Shown: positions 53,182 to 61,900 of the stretch, piece after piece
Position numbering within the stretch: position 1 is the first letter of the stretch
Layout of the letters: each line of letters opens with the position of its first letter
DNA from: Panacibacter microcysteis
GTDB taxonomy: Bacteria > Bacteroidota > Bacteroidia > Chitinophagales > Chitinophagaceae
Direction of reading: 5' to 3'
Assembly (NCBI RefSeq): GCF_015831355.1
Contig: NZ_JADWYR010000002.1
Span: 992,001-1,056,000 of the forward strand
DNA length: 64,000 bases
Translations under genes and position numbers: made by a program
The notes under the pieces: generated by a model
What the model was told of the DNA's origin: nothing
The model's input: only the letters and a program-made list of their open reading frames with translations
Databases searched by the model: none

Positions 53182-54015
53182 ATGAACATCAAAAATATTT
53201 TAAACGAAATAGAAAAGTTCGACCCTGAAGTTTCAGACAGGCTTGATTCCCGCAGAGAAACAATACGCAGTTATACAAAATCTGCTGGCAGACTTGCACT
53301 GGCGGCTGTACCGCTTGCGTTAGGAGGCTTTTTTAAGAAAGCCTACGCAGGTACAAACAGTACCAGCTCCATTGTTGATGTGTTGAACTTTGCGTTAACA
53401 CTGGAGTACCTGGAAGCCGATTATTATATTAAAGGCGTTGCAACCAGCGGGTTAATACCAGGCGACCGTGCCAAAGAAGCATTTGTAATCATCAGGGATC
53501 ATGAAAAAGCACATGTGGCTTTTTTACAAACTACCATACAATCTTTGGGCGGCACACCGGTAACCAAACCTAAGTTCGACTTTACTGCAGGTGGCACATA
53601 CCCTGATGTATTCAGCAACTACGATACATTTCTTGCCGTATCTCAAACTTTTGAAGATACCGGTGTACGCGCTTACAAAGGCCAGGCCGGTAACCTGATT
53701 TCTGACAATACGATCTTAACTGCAGCCCTGCAGATACATTCTGTGGAAGCAAGACATGCATCTCACGTTCGTTATAAAAGATATCTCCGCACCAATGATG
53801 AATCTATCAGGCAGTGGATCACCAATAAAAGCACAGCGGGTGTTGGCCCTTCTGTACAGGCTTCTTACAACGGAGAAGAAACCACCAACCAACTGGGCGT
53901 TGAAATTGTAGGCATTAATGGTTTTGACATTTCTATGCAGGATGCAACAGAATCATTTGACGAGCCGCTGACAATGGACCAGGTTCTTGCCATTGTAGAT
54001 CCCTTCATCGTTTAA
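53182..54015 (+). CDS. Exported ferritin-like protein 2
   Basis: A 277-residue paralogue of the preceding protein. Its N-terminus has SRRETIRSYTKSAGRLALAAVPLAL, a weaker Tat-like signal (quoted in parts: SRRETIRSY, then RLALAAVPLAL). The same four motifs are present: LEYLEADYY, RDHEKAHVAFL, TFEDTGVRAY and SVEARHASHV. It is 40 residues longer, with extra C-terminal sequence (GVEIVGINGFDISMQD). The two genes are 23 bases apart and probably cotranscribed. A bidirectional terminator separates them from convergent tatA. Confidence 0.87.
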   Translation: MNIKNILNEIEKFDPEVSDRLDSRRETIRSYTKSAGRLALAAVPLALGGFFKKAYAGTNSTSSIVDVLNFALTLEYLEADYYIKGVATSGLIPGDRAKEAFVIIRDHEKAHVAFLQTTIQSLGGTPVTKPKFDFTAGGTYPDVFSNYDTFLAVSQTFEDTGVRAYKGQAGNLISDNTILTAALQIHSVEARHASHVRYKRYLRTNDESIRQWITNKSTAGVGPSVQASYNGEETTNQLGVEIVGINGFDISMQDATESFDEPLTMDQVLAIVDPFIV

Positions 54016-54032
54016 ACATAGCATGGCACAAA

Positions 54033-54067
54033 AAGAAAAAGGCGTTCTTAATGAACGCCTTTTTCTT
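54033..54067. terminator. Bidirectional intrinsic terminator, ferritin-like genes/tatA
   Basis: A perfect 15-bp stem (AAGAAAAAGGCGTTC) with a 5-base loop. T-rich and A-rich ends serve both strands. Confidence 0.92.
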
Positions 54068-54088
54068 ATAACCACAAATCAAAAAAAA

Positions 54089-54268
54089 TCAAACACCTTT
54101 TTCTGCAATATCTTCCTGCAATGCTTTTGTGGCGGTGTTTTTCGCATCGTTAAATTCTCTTACGCCCTTTCCAATGCCACGCATAAATTCAGGTATTTTA
54201 CGTGAACCGAAAAGAACAAGAATAACAACGGCAATCAGCAGAATTTCGTTGAATCCAAGATTTCCCAT
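54089..54268 (-). CDS. tatA: Sec-independent translocase subunit TatA
   Basis: A 59-residue protein read on the - strand from an ATG at 54268 to a TGA at 54089-54091. The sequence opens MGNLGFNEILLIAVVILVLF, then GSRKIPEFMRGIGKGVREFN: one transmembrane helix, the FG hinge and an amphipathic helix, the complete TatA pattern. It forms the pore-forming ring of the twin-arginine system. It sits tail to tail with two ferritin-like genes whose products carry Tat-type signals. TatC is not in the window. Confidence 0.93.
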   Translation of the reverse strand: MGNLGFNEILLIAVVILVLFGSRKIPEFMRGIGKGVREFNDAKNTATKALQEDIAEKGV

Positions 54269-54353
54269 AACGACAGGTTTAGCATATCAGATAATAAAAA
54301 CGGTATCAGCATCATGTACGAAATGTAGAAGAATATGGATTTGATTAATACAA

Positions 54354-54386
54354 AAAAAGTGCTGCAAAAAAACTGCAGCACTTTTT
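54354..54386 (-). terminator. Intrinsic terminator of the aldo/keto reductase gene
   Basis: A perfect 13-bp stem AAAAAGTGCTGCA with a 7-base loop, read on the - strand, with T run. Confidence 0.85.
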
Positions 54387-54402
54387 AGTCATGGGTAACC
54401 GA

Positions 54403-55397
54403 TTATTTAACCAGTTGCAGTTTATTCAATGCGTTGGTGATTGTTTGCACTTCTTCGTTTGATACAGAAGCGTCTACGGCCCTGGCGTTCTGTGTAGCCT
54501 GTTGCACATTCCTGGCACCTGCCAGTGCAATGGTAATACCTGGTTGTTCTAGTGTCCATAACAACACCAACTGGCCAAGGCTGATGCCTTTTGCATCTGC
54601 GATCGGTTTTATTTCATTAAGAAAATTGTTGGTGCGTTCAATATTCTCATTTTTAAAAAAATACAGTCCTGCGCGGTGGTCGCCTTCAGCAAACTGGTGA
54701 CCAGGTTTTAATTTACCAGTGAGTAAACCGCGTTCAAGCGGGCTATATGCAAGAATACCTTTCTGGTGTTCGAGGCAGTAAGGCACTACATCTTTTTCAA
54801 TATCGCGCTTTACCATGCTGTACGGAACCTGGTTGCTTGCGATCATTACATGCTTATCCGCTTCCTGCATTTGCGCCGCATCATAATTGCACACGCCGGC
54901 ATAGCGTACTTTACCATCTTTGATCAATTGCGCCACGGCTTCCATTGTTTCAGGTATAGGCGTGGTAACATCTGGCCAGTGTATCTGGTAAAGATCTATA
55001 TAATCAGTACCCAGTCTTTTCAAACTGTCTTCGCATTCTTTTATAACGCTTTCTTTGCCGGCATATTTGTAAATATTAATATCATTACCGCTGTTGTCTT
55101 TGCTTTTAAAAGCGAAGTTGCCTTTTGTATCATCCAGCGCATACCATACTTGGTGAGAATATGTATCTTATCACGGGGTATATCTTTGATGGCTTTGCCA
55201 ACTATTTCCTCGCTGGCACCCTGGCCGTAAATTGGCGCTGTATCAATGGCATTTACGCCTAAGTCATAAGACGCCCTAATTGCTGCTATTGCATCATTGC
55301 TTTCGTTGCCGCCCCACATCCAGCCGCCGGCGGCCCATGCGCCAAACGTTATTTCTGATAAATCCAGATCTGTGTTGCCAAGCTTTCTGTATTTCAT
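54403..55397 (-). pseudogene. Aldo/keto reductase with a one-base frameshift
   Basis: An NADPH-dependent aldo/keto reductase broken by a single missing base. The N-terminal half starts at 55397 (MKYRKLGNTDLDLSEI) and holds DTAPIYGQG (catalytic Asp and Tyr) and LTKYGMRW (Lys). After TGG at 55134-55136 the frame is wrong; inserting one G restores DDTKGNFAFKSKDN and runs without a gap into KRLGTDYIDLYQIHWPD (catalytic His) and on to the stop at 54403. The restored product would be about 331 residues, the family norm. Either the gene is newly inactivated or the base is a sequencing error in a G run. All other sequence looks intact. Confidence 0.9.
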
Positions 55398-55544
55398 GAT
55401 TGTATGTTTATTGTAGATGACCTGTGCTGCAAATATATTGCCGCAATCAGCCCGATTTATGTCGCTTTTTACCTGTTGTAAAACTAAACTATTGAGCACC
55501 TTTACACTATCAAATAAACAGATTGCTAATTAAAACTACAAACT

Positions 55545-55988
55545 ATGGAAAAGATCACTTTATCTGTAAACATTGAGGCCCCAAAAGAAAAAGTGTGGAA
55601 AATATTGTGGAGTGATGACACCTACCGGAAATGGACCGCTGTTTTTTCTGAAGGTTCGCACGTTGTAACCGATAACTGGAAACAAGACAGCAAAGTATTG
55701 TTCCTGGATGGCAATGGTTGCGGTATGGTTAGCCGGGTTGCGGCAAACAGGCCAAACGAGTTTATGTCTTTTGAACACCTGGGAGAAGTAAAAGACGGCG
55801 CAGAAGATACCACCAGCGAAAGGGTAAAGCAGTGGAGTGGCTCAAAAGAAAATTACACACTTACAGAAACAGGCAACAACACATTACTTCAGCTTGATAT
55901 GGACATTACCGAAGACTTTAAAGATTATTTTTTAAATACCTGCCCGGCAGCTTTGCAAAACGTAAAGCAACTTGCCGAAGCTGAATAA
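55545..55988 (+). CDS. SRPBCC/START-like domain protein
   Basis: A 147-residue single-domain protein of the SRPBCC (helix-grip) superfamily, close to the AHSA1-like group. ITLSVNIEAPKEKVWKILWSDD opens the domain (quoted in parts: ITLSVNIEAPKEKVW, then KILW). WSGSKENYTLTE and the C-terminal helix FLNTCPAALQNVKQL close it. Such proteins bind hydrophobic ligands in a central cavity. No ligand can be inferred. It stands alone and convergent with the arginase-family gene. Confidence 0.82.
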   Translation: MEKITLSVNIEAPKEKVWKILWSDDTYRKWTAVFSEGSHVVTDNWKQDSKVLFLDGNGCGMVSRVAANRPNEFMSFEHLGEVKDGAEDTTSERVKQWSGSKENYTLTETGNNTLLQLDMDITEDFKDYFLNTCPAALQNVKQLAEAE

Positions 55989-56058
55989 TACAATGACTGC
56001 ATGCAGCATGACCGTTAAAGTGCATGCTGTATGCACTTTGCTGAATAATGATAAAAGC

Positions 56059-56106
56059 GTACAAGTGAGTGACACAACAGGTGCATCATAGTAGTAATGC
56101 AGCCTG
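56059..56106 (-). repeat. Dispersed intergenic repeat, locus 17 (R2)
   Basis: An exact R2 core on - at 56059-56078 with a degenerate box (CAGGC) 23 bases away at 56102-56106. It lies between convergent genes. Confidence 0.88.
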
Positions 56107-56117
56107 CTACATAAATA

Positions 56118-57170
56118 CTACATGGCTTCTGCAGCTTTTACAAAATCGCTCACCAGGTAGCTGATGAGTTTTCCCATACCTGCATCGCTGCGACCATCGC
56201 TGATGCGTGATGCACCTTCGCAAATATGCAGGTACGCGATCTTGCTATCGCTTGCAGAAAAAGTAACGAACTGTCTTGCGTGCAACGGCAGTATGCCACT
56301 GGGCGTAGCTGCGCTGCTGAGCGTGTTTTGAATGCTGTCGAGATCGATCTCTATACCGCAGTAAGTGTCTTCCGTAAAACTGGTTGCGTGGGCAATGGCC
56401 TGCATGAAGTTTCTTTTTTCCAGCAGAAAAATATCTTCATAGGTAATCACATCTATGAATGGGTCATTCACAATGTCTATCCAGCAGTTTTGCGGTATAT
56501 AGTTTTCGTGCAGGCCAACAACGCAATATTTGGCCAGGTATCCGTCTTCATCTGCATAGCGGAATGCGTTACCACTATGCCTGCCTTCGAGCGGCCTGTA
56601 GTCTGCATGCGCATCTAAATTGATAGCATTAACCTGCGCCAAAGGTATGAGGCCTGCCTTGTATAAACCTTTGGCAGCCCCTTTTATACAACCATATGCA
56701 TTGTTATGGCCACCGCCGATTACTACAGGTATTTTTTTATGCGATGTAATAAGTTTGATGAGGTGCTCTACTTCATCGTCAATGGTGTTTACCGCGTGAC
56801 GGTATGCTTCAATTTTTTCTTCGTAGCTGCCTGCGTTTTCTTCAATTACAAGACCGAGGTCACTAAAGTCAAAATGCCCCAGCAAAAGCATGTTGTCGCC
56901 AGGCAAAAAGTCATTACTCTGAATATTTAAGAAAGCCTGCAGGAAGGGCATCCAGGCTGTATCGCAGCCGCCATTACCATAATTGGCCTTCACACCGGTA
57001 TCTTCCGGAACACCTACCAGTACATACTTTGCGGTAGAGGCAGCCAGCGATTCCTCAATCCGGTCTGCATCATTTATAGTTTGCAAACGCTCACCTAATT
57101 TGGTTTCGAATCGTCGTAGTCTGGTTAAAAGCAATACGTCCTGTTTATTATAAACTTTTAGATGAGTCAT
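56118..57170 (-). CDS. Arginase/agmatinase/formimidoylglutamase family enzyme
   Basis: A 350-residue manganese-dependent ureohydrolase. The metal motifs are GGGHNNAYG near residue 140, NLDAHADYRP near 168 and GIEIDLDSIQ near 272, which hold the binuclear Mn centre. It releases urea or formamide from a guanidino or formimino substrate. The N-terminal 70 residues differ from arginase, and closest resemblance is to the formimidoylglutamase group of Bacteroidota; the substrate remains an inference. No histidine-degradation genes are adjacent. Confidence 0.85.
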   Translation of the reverse strand: MTHLKVYNKQDVLLLTRLRRFETKLGERLQTINDADRIEESLAASTAKYVLVGVPEDTGVKANYGNGGCDTAWMPFLQAFLNIQSNDFLPGDNMLLLGHFDFSDLGLVIEENAGSYEEKIEAYRHAVNTIDDEVEHLIKLITSHKKIPVVIGGGHNNAYGCIKGAAKGLYKAGLIPLAQVNAINLDAHADYRPLEGRHSGNAFRYADEDGYLAKYCVVGLHENYIPQNCWIDIVNDPFIDVITYEDIFLLEKRNFMQAIAHATSFTEDTYCGIEIDLDSIQNTLSSAATPSGILPLHARQFVTFSASDSKIAYLHICEGASRISDGRSDAGMGKLISYLVSDFVKAAEAM

Positions 57171-57248
57171 GGCAAGAGTGTTTTTTGGTCTTTAAACGTG
57201 TTTGTTAAGTTAACAACTTATGCGTGAGGGAGAAAAAGAATTTTTTTG

Positions 57249-57338
57249 GAGCCCGGCTGTTGTACATGCATTGAGCTTTCGTTGCGTCGCACTCTTGTAC
57301 ACTTGAATCTTTACTGGGCTGGTGCGAAGACCCGGCAG
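57249..57338 (+). repeat. Dispersed intergenic repeat, locus 18 (R1, long form)
   Basis: An exact R1 core at 57281-57300, CCGGC 23 bases before it (57253-57257), and a long-form box GCTGGTGCGAAGACC 17 bases after it (57318-57332). It lies between two - strand genes. Confidence 0.92.
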
Positions 57339-57405
57339 CAAGGCCATGCAACATTACTCACAGACCAGCCAATATATTTTTTGCAGGCGAAGTTTTGTGC
57401 TGTTA

Positions 57406-58617
57406 TTACCTGTCGAGCAGGTCATCTTCCACAATATCTTTTTTGTCTTTTTTGTAGAAGATCATACCCAGCATCATGATGAGGCTGGTAACGAGAATTA
57501 CATAAAAGAGAATACCATCATTGAACGTGGTAAGCTTTAGCGCATCGGGAATTTTATAAAACAAGAGGATGGTGATAAGGCCACGTGGAATAAAGAACAC
57601 TTCGGGGTAAACACTTTCGCGCAGGAAGAAACGCAGGTAAAAAAAACGGGTGATCAGCAATACACCAACAATTATACTGCCGATGAGTACTACCTGCGTT
57701 GAGCCAATGAGGCTAATATCTATAGAAAACCCAAACAGTATAAAAAAGAAAGTACGTATAAGAAAAGAGCTTTCTGCAGTAAGTGAATGCAACAGGTGTG
57801 TTGTTTCATCCACTTTTTCTTTGGGGAACATATTGGCAATACGTGGATGGTTCAAAAGCTGCCAGTTCTTCATGAGTAAACCGAAAACAAGGATTATAAT
57901 GAGCGAAGGCAGCCCCATCAGTTTACCACCTTCGTACAGGATAATGAGCAATGCAAAAACAAGGAAGAATTTGACGTTTGTTTTTGCCTTGGTTAGTATG
58001 ATGAACAATAGCACTGAAAATATGAGTGACAATACAATAGCGATTATAATACTAAGGAAAAAAGAACCAACAGAAGCAAGCGTCATTATTTTATCGCCGA
58101 TAAAATAGTTGAACATAAGGATACCGATAATATCGCTGAAAGATGCTTCGTATATAAGAAATTCTTTTTTCTGTTGTGTTAACTGGTGAAGGCTGGGAAT
58201 AACAATAGAGCTGCTCATGATAGACAGTGGCAGCGCGTACACAATACAATTGATCCATGGCTCATGTAAAATGTTGTACAACGCCGTGCTGATGCCTGCA
58301 AGCGATAAGAGGAAAATAAACAGCGCTGCAAAGAATGAACTGCGTATTAAACCTAGTTTATTCTTTCCCAGCTTCAGGTCGAGGCCGGCTTCCAGTACAA
58401 TCATGATTAACCCCACTGCACCCAGCATTTCAGTAAGCTTTTCGGGCACAGGAATTTCCCAGTGTTGTTGTCCTGCAACGATCCTCGTAAGGATGCCTGT
58501 GATAAGCAACAGTAATACAGAAGGGATCTTGATATAATTCGATACTATTGAAAACAGGTAAGAAACTACCACCACGGAGGCAATAATGATCAGCACTAAT
58601 TCTGTAGATAAATTCAT
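57406..58617 (-). CDS. Cation/proton antiporter (CPA-type)
   Basis: A 403-residue integral membrane protein with about 12 helices. The N-terminal VLLLLITGIL, then GAVGLIMIVLEAGLDL, are the Na+/H+ exchanger pattern. The paired charge region is EASFSDIIGILMF near residue 153, the expected ion-binding site. It exchanges Na+ or K+ for protons across the inner membrane. No TrkA-type regulatory domain is fused at the C-terminus, unlike longer KefB/C proteins. Confidence 0.9.
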   Translation of the reverse strand: MNLSTELVLIIIASVVVVSYLFSIVSNYIKIPSVLLLLITGILTRIVAGQQHWEIPVPEKLTEMLGAVGLIMIVLEAGLDLKLGKNKLGLIRSSFFAALFIFLLSLAGISTALYNILHEPWINCIVYALPLSIMSSSIVIPSLHQLTQQKKEFLIYEASFSDIIGILMFNYFIGDKIMTLASVGSFFLSIIIAIVLSLIFSVLLFIILTKAKTNVKFFLVFALLIILYEGGKLMGLPSLIIILVFGLLMKNWQLLNHPRIANMFPKEKVDETTHLLHSLTAESSFLIRTFFFILFGFSIDISLIGSTQVVLIGSIIVGVLLITRFFYLRFFLRESVYPEVFFIPRGLITILLFYKIPDALKLTTFNDGILFYVILVTSLIMMLGMIFYKKDKKDIVEDDLLDR

Positions 58618-58750
58618 TCACCGTATTTTAAGCAAGATGGCGAAAAATACTTTAAATAAACAATGTGATACCAATAAAAACAAGGCGTGGAATTCAAATG
58701 GCACTTTATGGCCAATACGCTGAAGCATGCCTGTGAGAAACCTTTGCTTC

Positions 58751-58830
58751 GGTCTTCGCGTTTGCCCCGTAAAGGTTCAACCGTACAAGAGTGCGACGCA
58801 ACAAAAGCTTAATACATGCACTGCAGTTTG
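58751..58830 (-). repeat. Dispersed intergenic repeat, locus 19 (R1, long form)
   Basis: An exact R1 core on - at 58783-58802, with the box GCAAACGCGAAGACC at 58751-58765, 17 bases from the core. The CCGGC box is lost (CAAAC at 58826-58830), but the 23-base spacing holds. It lies between two - strand genes. Confidence 0.9.
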
Positions 58831-58833
58831 GTA

Positions 58834-58870
58834 CAAAAAAAATCAACCAGCTATAGACATAGCCGGTTGA
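58834..58870 (-). terminator. Intrinsic terminator of the T9SS protein gene
   Basis: On the - strand, TCAACCGGCTAT pairs with ATAGCTGGTTGA (one G-T pair) over a 4-base loop and is followed by TTTTTTTT. Confidence 0.85.
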
Positions 58871-58902
58871 ATAAACTATTACGTTTTACATAATCCATCA
58901 AA

Positions 58903-61900
58903 CTATTCCACAACAAGTGTTATGCTGAAACTGGCAGTTTCACCAAACACCCTGCATATATAATTTCCTGCAATAACCGATGATGGCAGATTAAGTTGCT
59001 GCGATGATGACCCGCCATTATGATCGATTACTTTGCTGTATACTTTTTGTCCGACACTATTGTACAACTGCACCTGGTACTTACCTGCCGGGATATTGTT
59101 GAACTGGAGGTTGGCAACTTTGTTTTGAACAGGGTTGGGTTGCACGGTTACGGCTGGTTTTCCGCCATTGATGTTTACTGAAACAACAGCCGTATAGCTT
59201 ACTTCACCGTCTTTTGCAATGATCCTGATACGGTAGTATTGTTTGCCTGCATTTACCTGCATATCTGTTATGCCGTAAAGATTCTGTGGCTGATTGTTAT
59301 TAAGCGCTGTTGTTTTTGCAATGGCTTTGAAATCATTTCCTGTGAGTGATTTTTCCACTTCGTAGTGATCAATGTTGGTTTCATTGAGTGCTGTCCAGTT
59401 TACGCGTATATGCTGATCCTGTTGAAAAGCCTTTATGTTGGTAACATGTACCGGTAGAACGATGTATTCATTAACGAGACTGAATCTGGAGAAGCTGTTG
59501 ATACCGTTTGTTGCACCGCCGGCATCAGCACTTACACCTATGGAATATTGTCCATAAACTTCTGTATTGGTATATGTACCACTTATAAAGTTAGCGCCAC
59601 TTACATCTGTACCTGCAGACTTGTTGACAAAGGCGCCGCTGTAATTTCTCTGGATAAGATGTATATCGTTGTAAACAAAACCTGATTCTACTTCTTCCTG
59701 TGTGGTGGGCCAGCCTGTCCAGTCTTTTTTGGTAAAGAACAGGCGCATATTGGCTTTTACACCGCTGGTTACGGAAGAATGCATATACCATATGCGGTTG
59801 ACCCTGGCGCCCGGCGTTTGAGCAAGATCACCACTTTTCAGTAATACGGTGATGTCTGTTGCAGTGCCGGTATTGTTGATCATCATCCTGTTTGGTGAGC
59901 TGAATTTTAACCCTACAGGGAAATAAATATCTGTACTGCTGCCTACATTTTTTATCCTGAAACCCTTGTTGCCCGTGAATGCACCGGATACAGACAACTC
60001 AGCCCCGGTGTTGGTCGCGGTTACAATGTAACTTGTATTTGAAGCGGTACTCATAGTGGCAAAAGGACTGTTTGGACTTGATAATATACCACCACTGTTG
60101 GCCCATGTAATAAGGTTGTTGTTGGTTACAAATAAACCGCTGGTCAATGTAAGATCATGTGATATTTCTATATCCTGCGATGTGCCCAGAATTACTTTGT
60201 TGGCAGAACCAGCCTGGATGGCTACGTCGTATGCGGGGCTATAAGAAAGTGTTCCTACAGTTGGGAATGCAGGGAATATTGTGGTACCACTTGTTGGTGT
60301 TTTAAAGATATAATTTGCACCTGAATTGTACACATTTGTTCCCGTTGTTTGTACGTGTGAGCTGGTGCTGCCATCGCCGATACCGTTTGGCAGGCTCACT
60401 TTAAGGCCACCACGCCATGCTGCTGTAACCGATGCGCCCACGCTGTTAGATGATCCATTGTTATTGATCGTTACGCTGTTTGCCACCAGCGGATTGATGT
60501 AGATGATATATGTACCTCCCGGTAACGCTGAACTGATAAGCCTCATACCCAGCCCAAGACCCGCAGTGCTGGATACATTGGTAATTACATTAGACGAAGT
60601 TGAAGTTGTGCCGGTAAAACTGTAGGGACCAACAAGACCATTCAATGTAAAAGTACCGCCGGTACCAGTCATTGTTTTACCATCAAAATCCAGCCAGCCA
60701 TTTACAACTGATGCGCCGGTAAGGTTGGCTACATTAGCACTGAGGGTAACACCAGAATTGGTGTTATTGTCAACAATAATTCCTTTGGGCCCGGCAGATG
60801 CAGGGATTTCTGCCGTGGAGGTTGTTTGTGGATTGCTGCCCGCATACGTAACGCGGCCGGAAGCACCGTAGGCAATTTTACCTGTACCCACGAGACTGAT
60901 AGAACCATTTACAAGGGTAAGTGTGCCATTGATAGTTAATGTAACTCCGTTGTCTACCTGTAACGTGCCGGTAGATAGAATAACATCATTCAGGGTCTGG
61001 TTGGTTGTAACACGCAGTGTGCCTCCTATAATATGTACATTATTGGTAGCAGGCAATACAGAACCAGAGGCTGTGTACAGCCTGTTCAATTGCAATGTGC
61101 CCGCTTTTACCTGTGTTAAACCGGTATATGTATTAGCACCGGTGAGCGTTAATGTGCCGGTGCCATCTTTTATCAGGTTTCCTGCACCGGAGATAATAGC
61201 TGTAAGTGTATTAACCGCACCATCGCCATAACTTGTACTTGTGGATTGGTTTACCGTGAGAATATGATTTGTAGCAAGATTGATTACCTGGCTTCTTGTG
61301 CCTGTAGTATTTACCCATGCAGATGACAAGGCGCCTATGGTCTGTGCAGCGTTATTGAAGTTTATACGTGTATCGAAGCCGCTTAGCTGTGCCATTGTCA
61401 ATGCACCTGTGCTGATGGATGATCCTGAACTGACATTAAGAATACCACTCAGTATTTTTGTTCCGCCACTCCATGTATTGGCCCCTGATGTAAGGGTGAG
61501 ATTGTGTGTGGATGTATTGGCCCATAATTGCAAAGTGCCTGTACCTGTGAATGCGCCTCCCATGATCCACTCGTTGTTGTACAACGCGATTGTTGCGTCA
61601 GTGCTGTTTACCACTACCGGGCTGGCCCAGGAGTTTGAACTGTTTGCAGTACTGTTGTATAAGGCCAGTGCACCGTAGTAAGAGAAAGATTTAGCGCCAT
61701 TCAGGTTGATTGTCGGCGTCTTGGCAATGTTGACGGTAGCGCCCGTTACATTGATGTCCAGCTGGCTGTTGTTGTAAACCGTAATACTGCCTGAAGTCAT
61801 GCCGTCCACATCGTTGATAGACAGGTAGCCCGCTTCAGTACCATCCGATTTACCAACGCTCCATGCGCCTGTGCTGGTACCGCCATCTCCGTTTATGCTT

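Noticed and set aside
6159-58802. The repeat as a DNA uptake sequence for competence
   Set aside because: Uptake sequences are found inside genes too and are about 10-12 bases long; here every copy is intergenic and the element is longer. The nearby cinA gene is not evidence of uptake.
6159-58802. The repeat as a CRISPR array
   Set aside because: Copies are dispersed over 50 kb on both strands with genes between them. No regular spacers and no cas gene are present.
61280-61678. Long open frames on the + strand opposite the T9SS protein
   Set aside because: They mirror the low-complexity Thr/Gly/Ser repeats of the real gene and give Val/Pro-rich translations with no domain, signal or start context.
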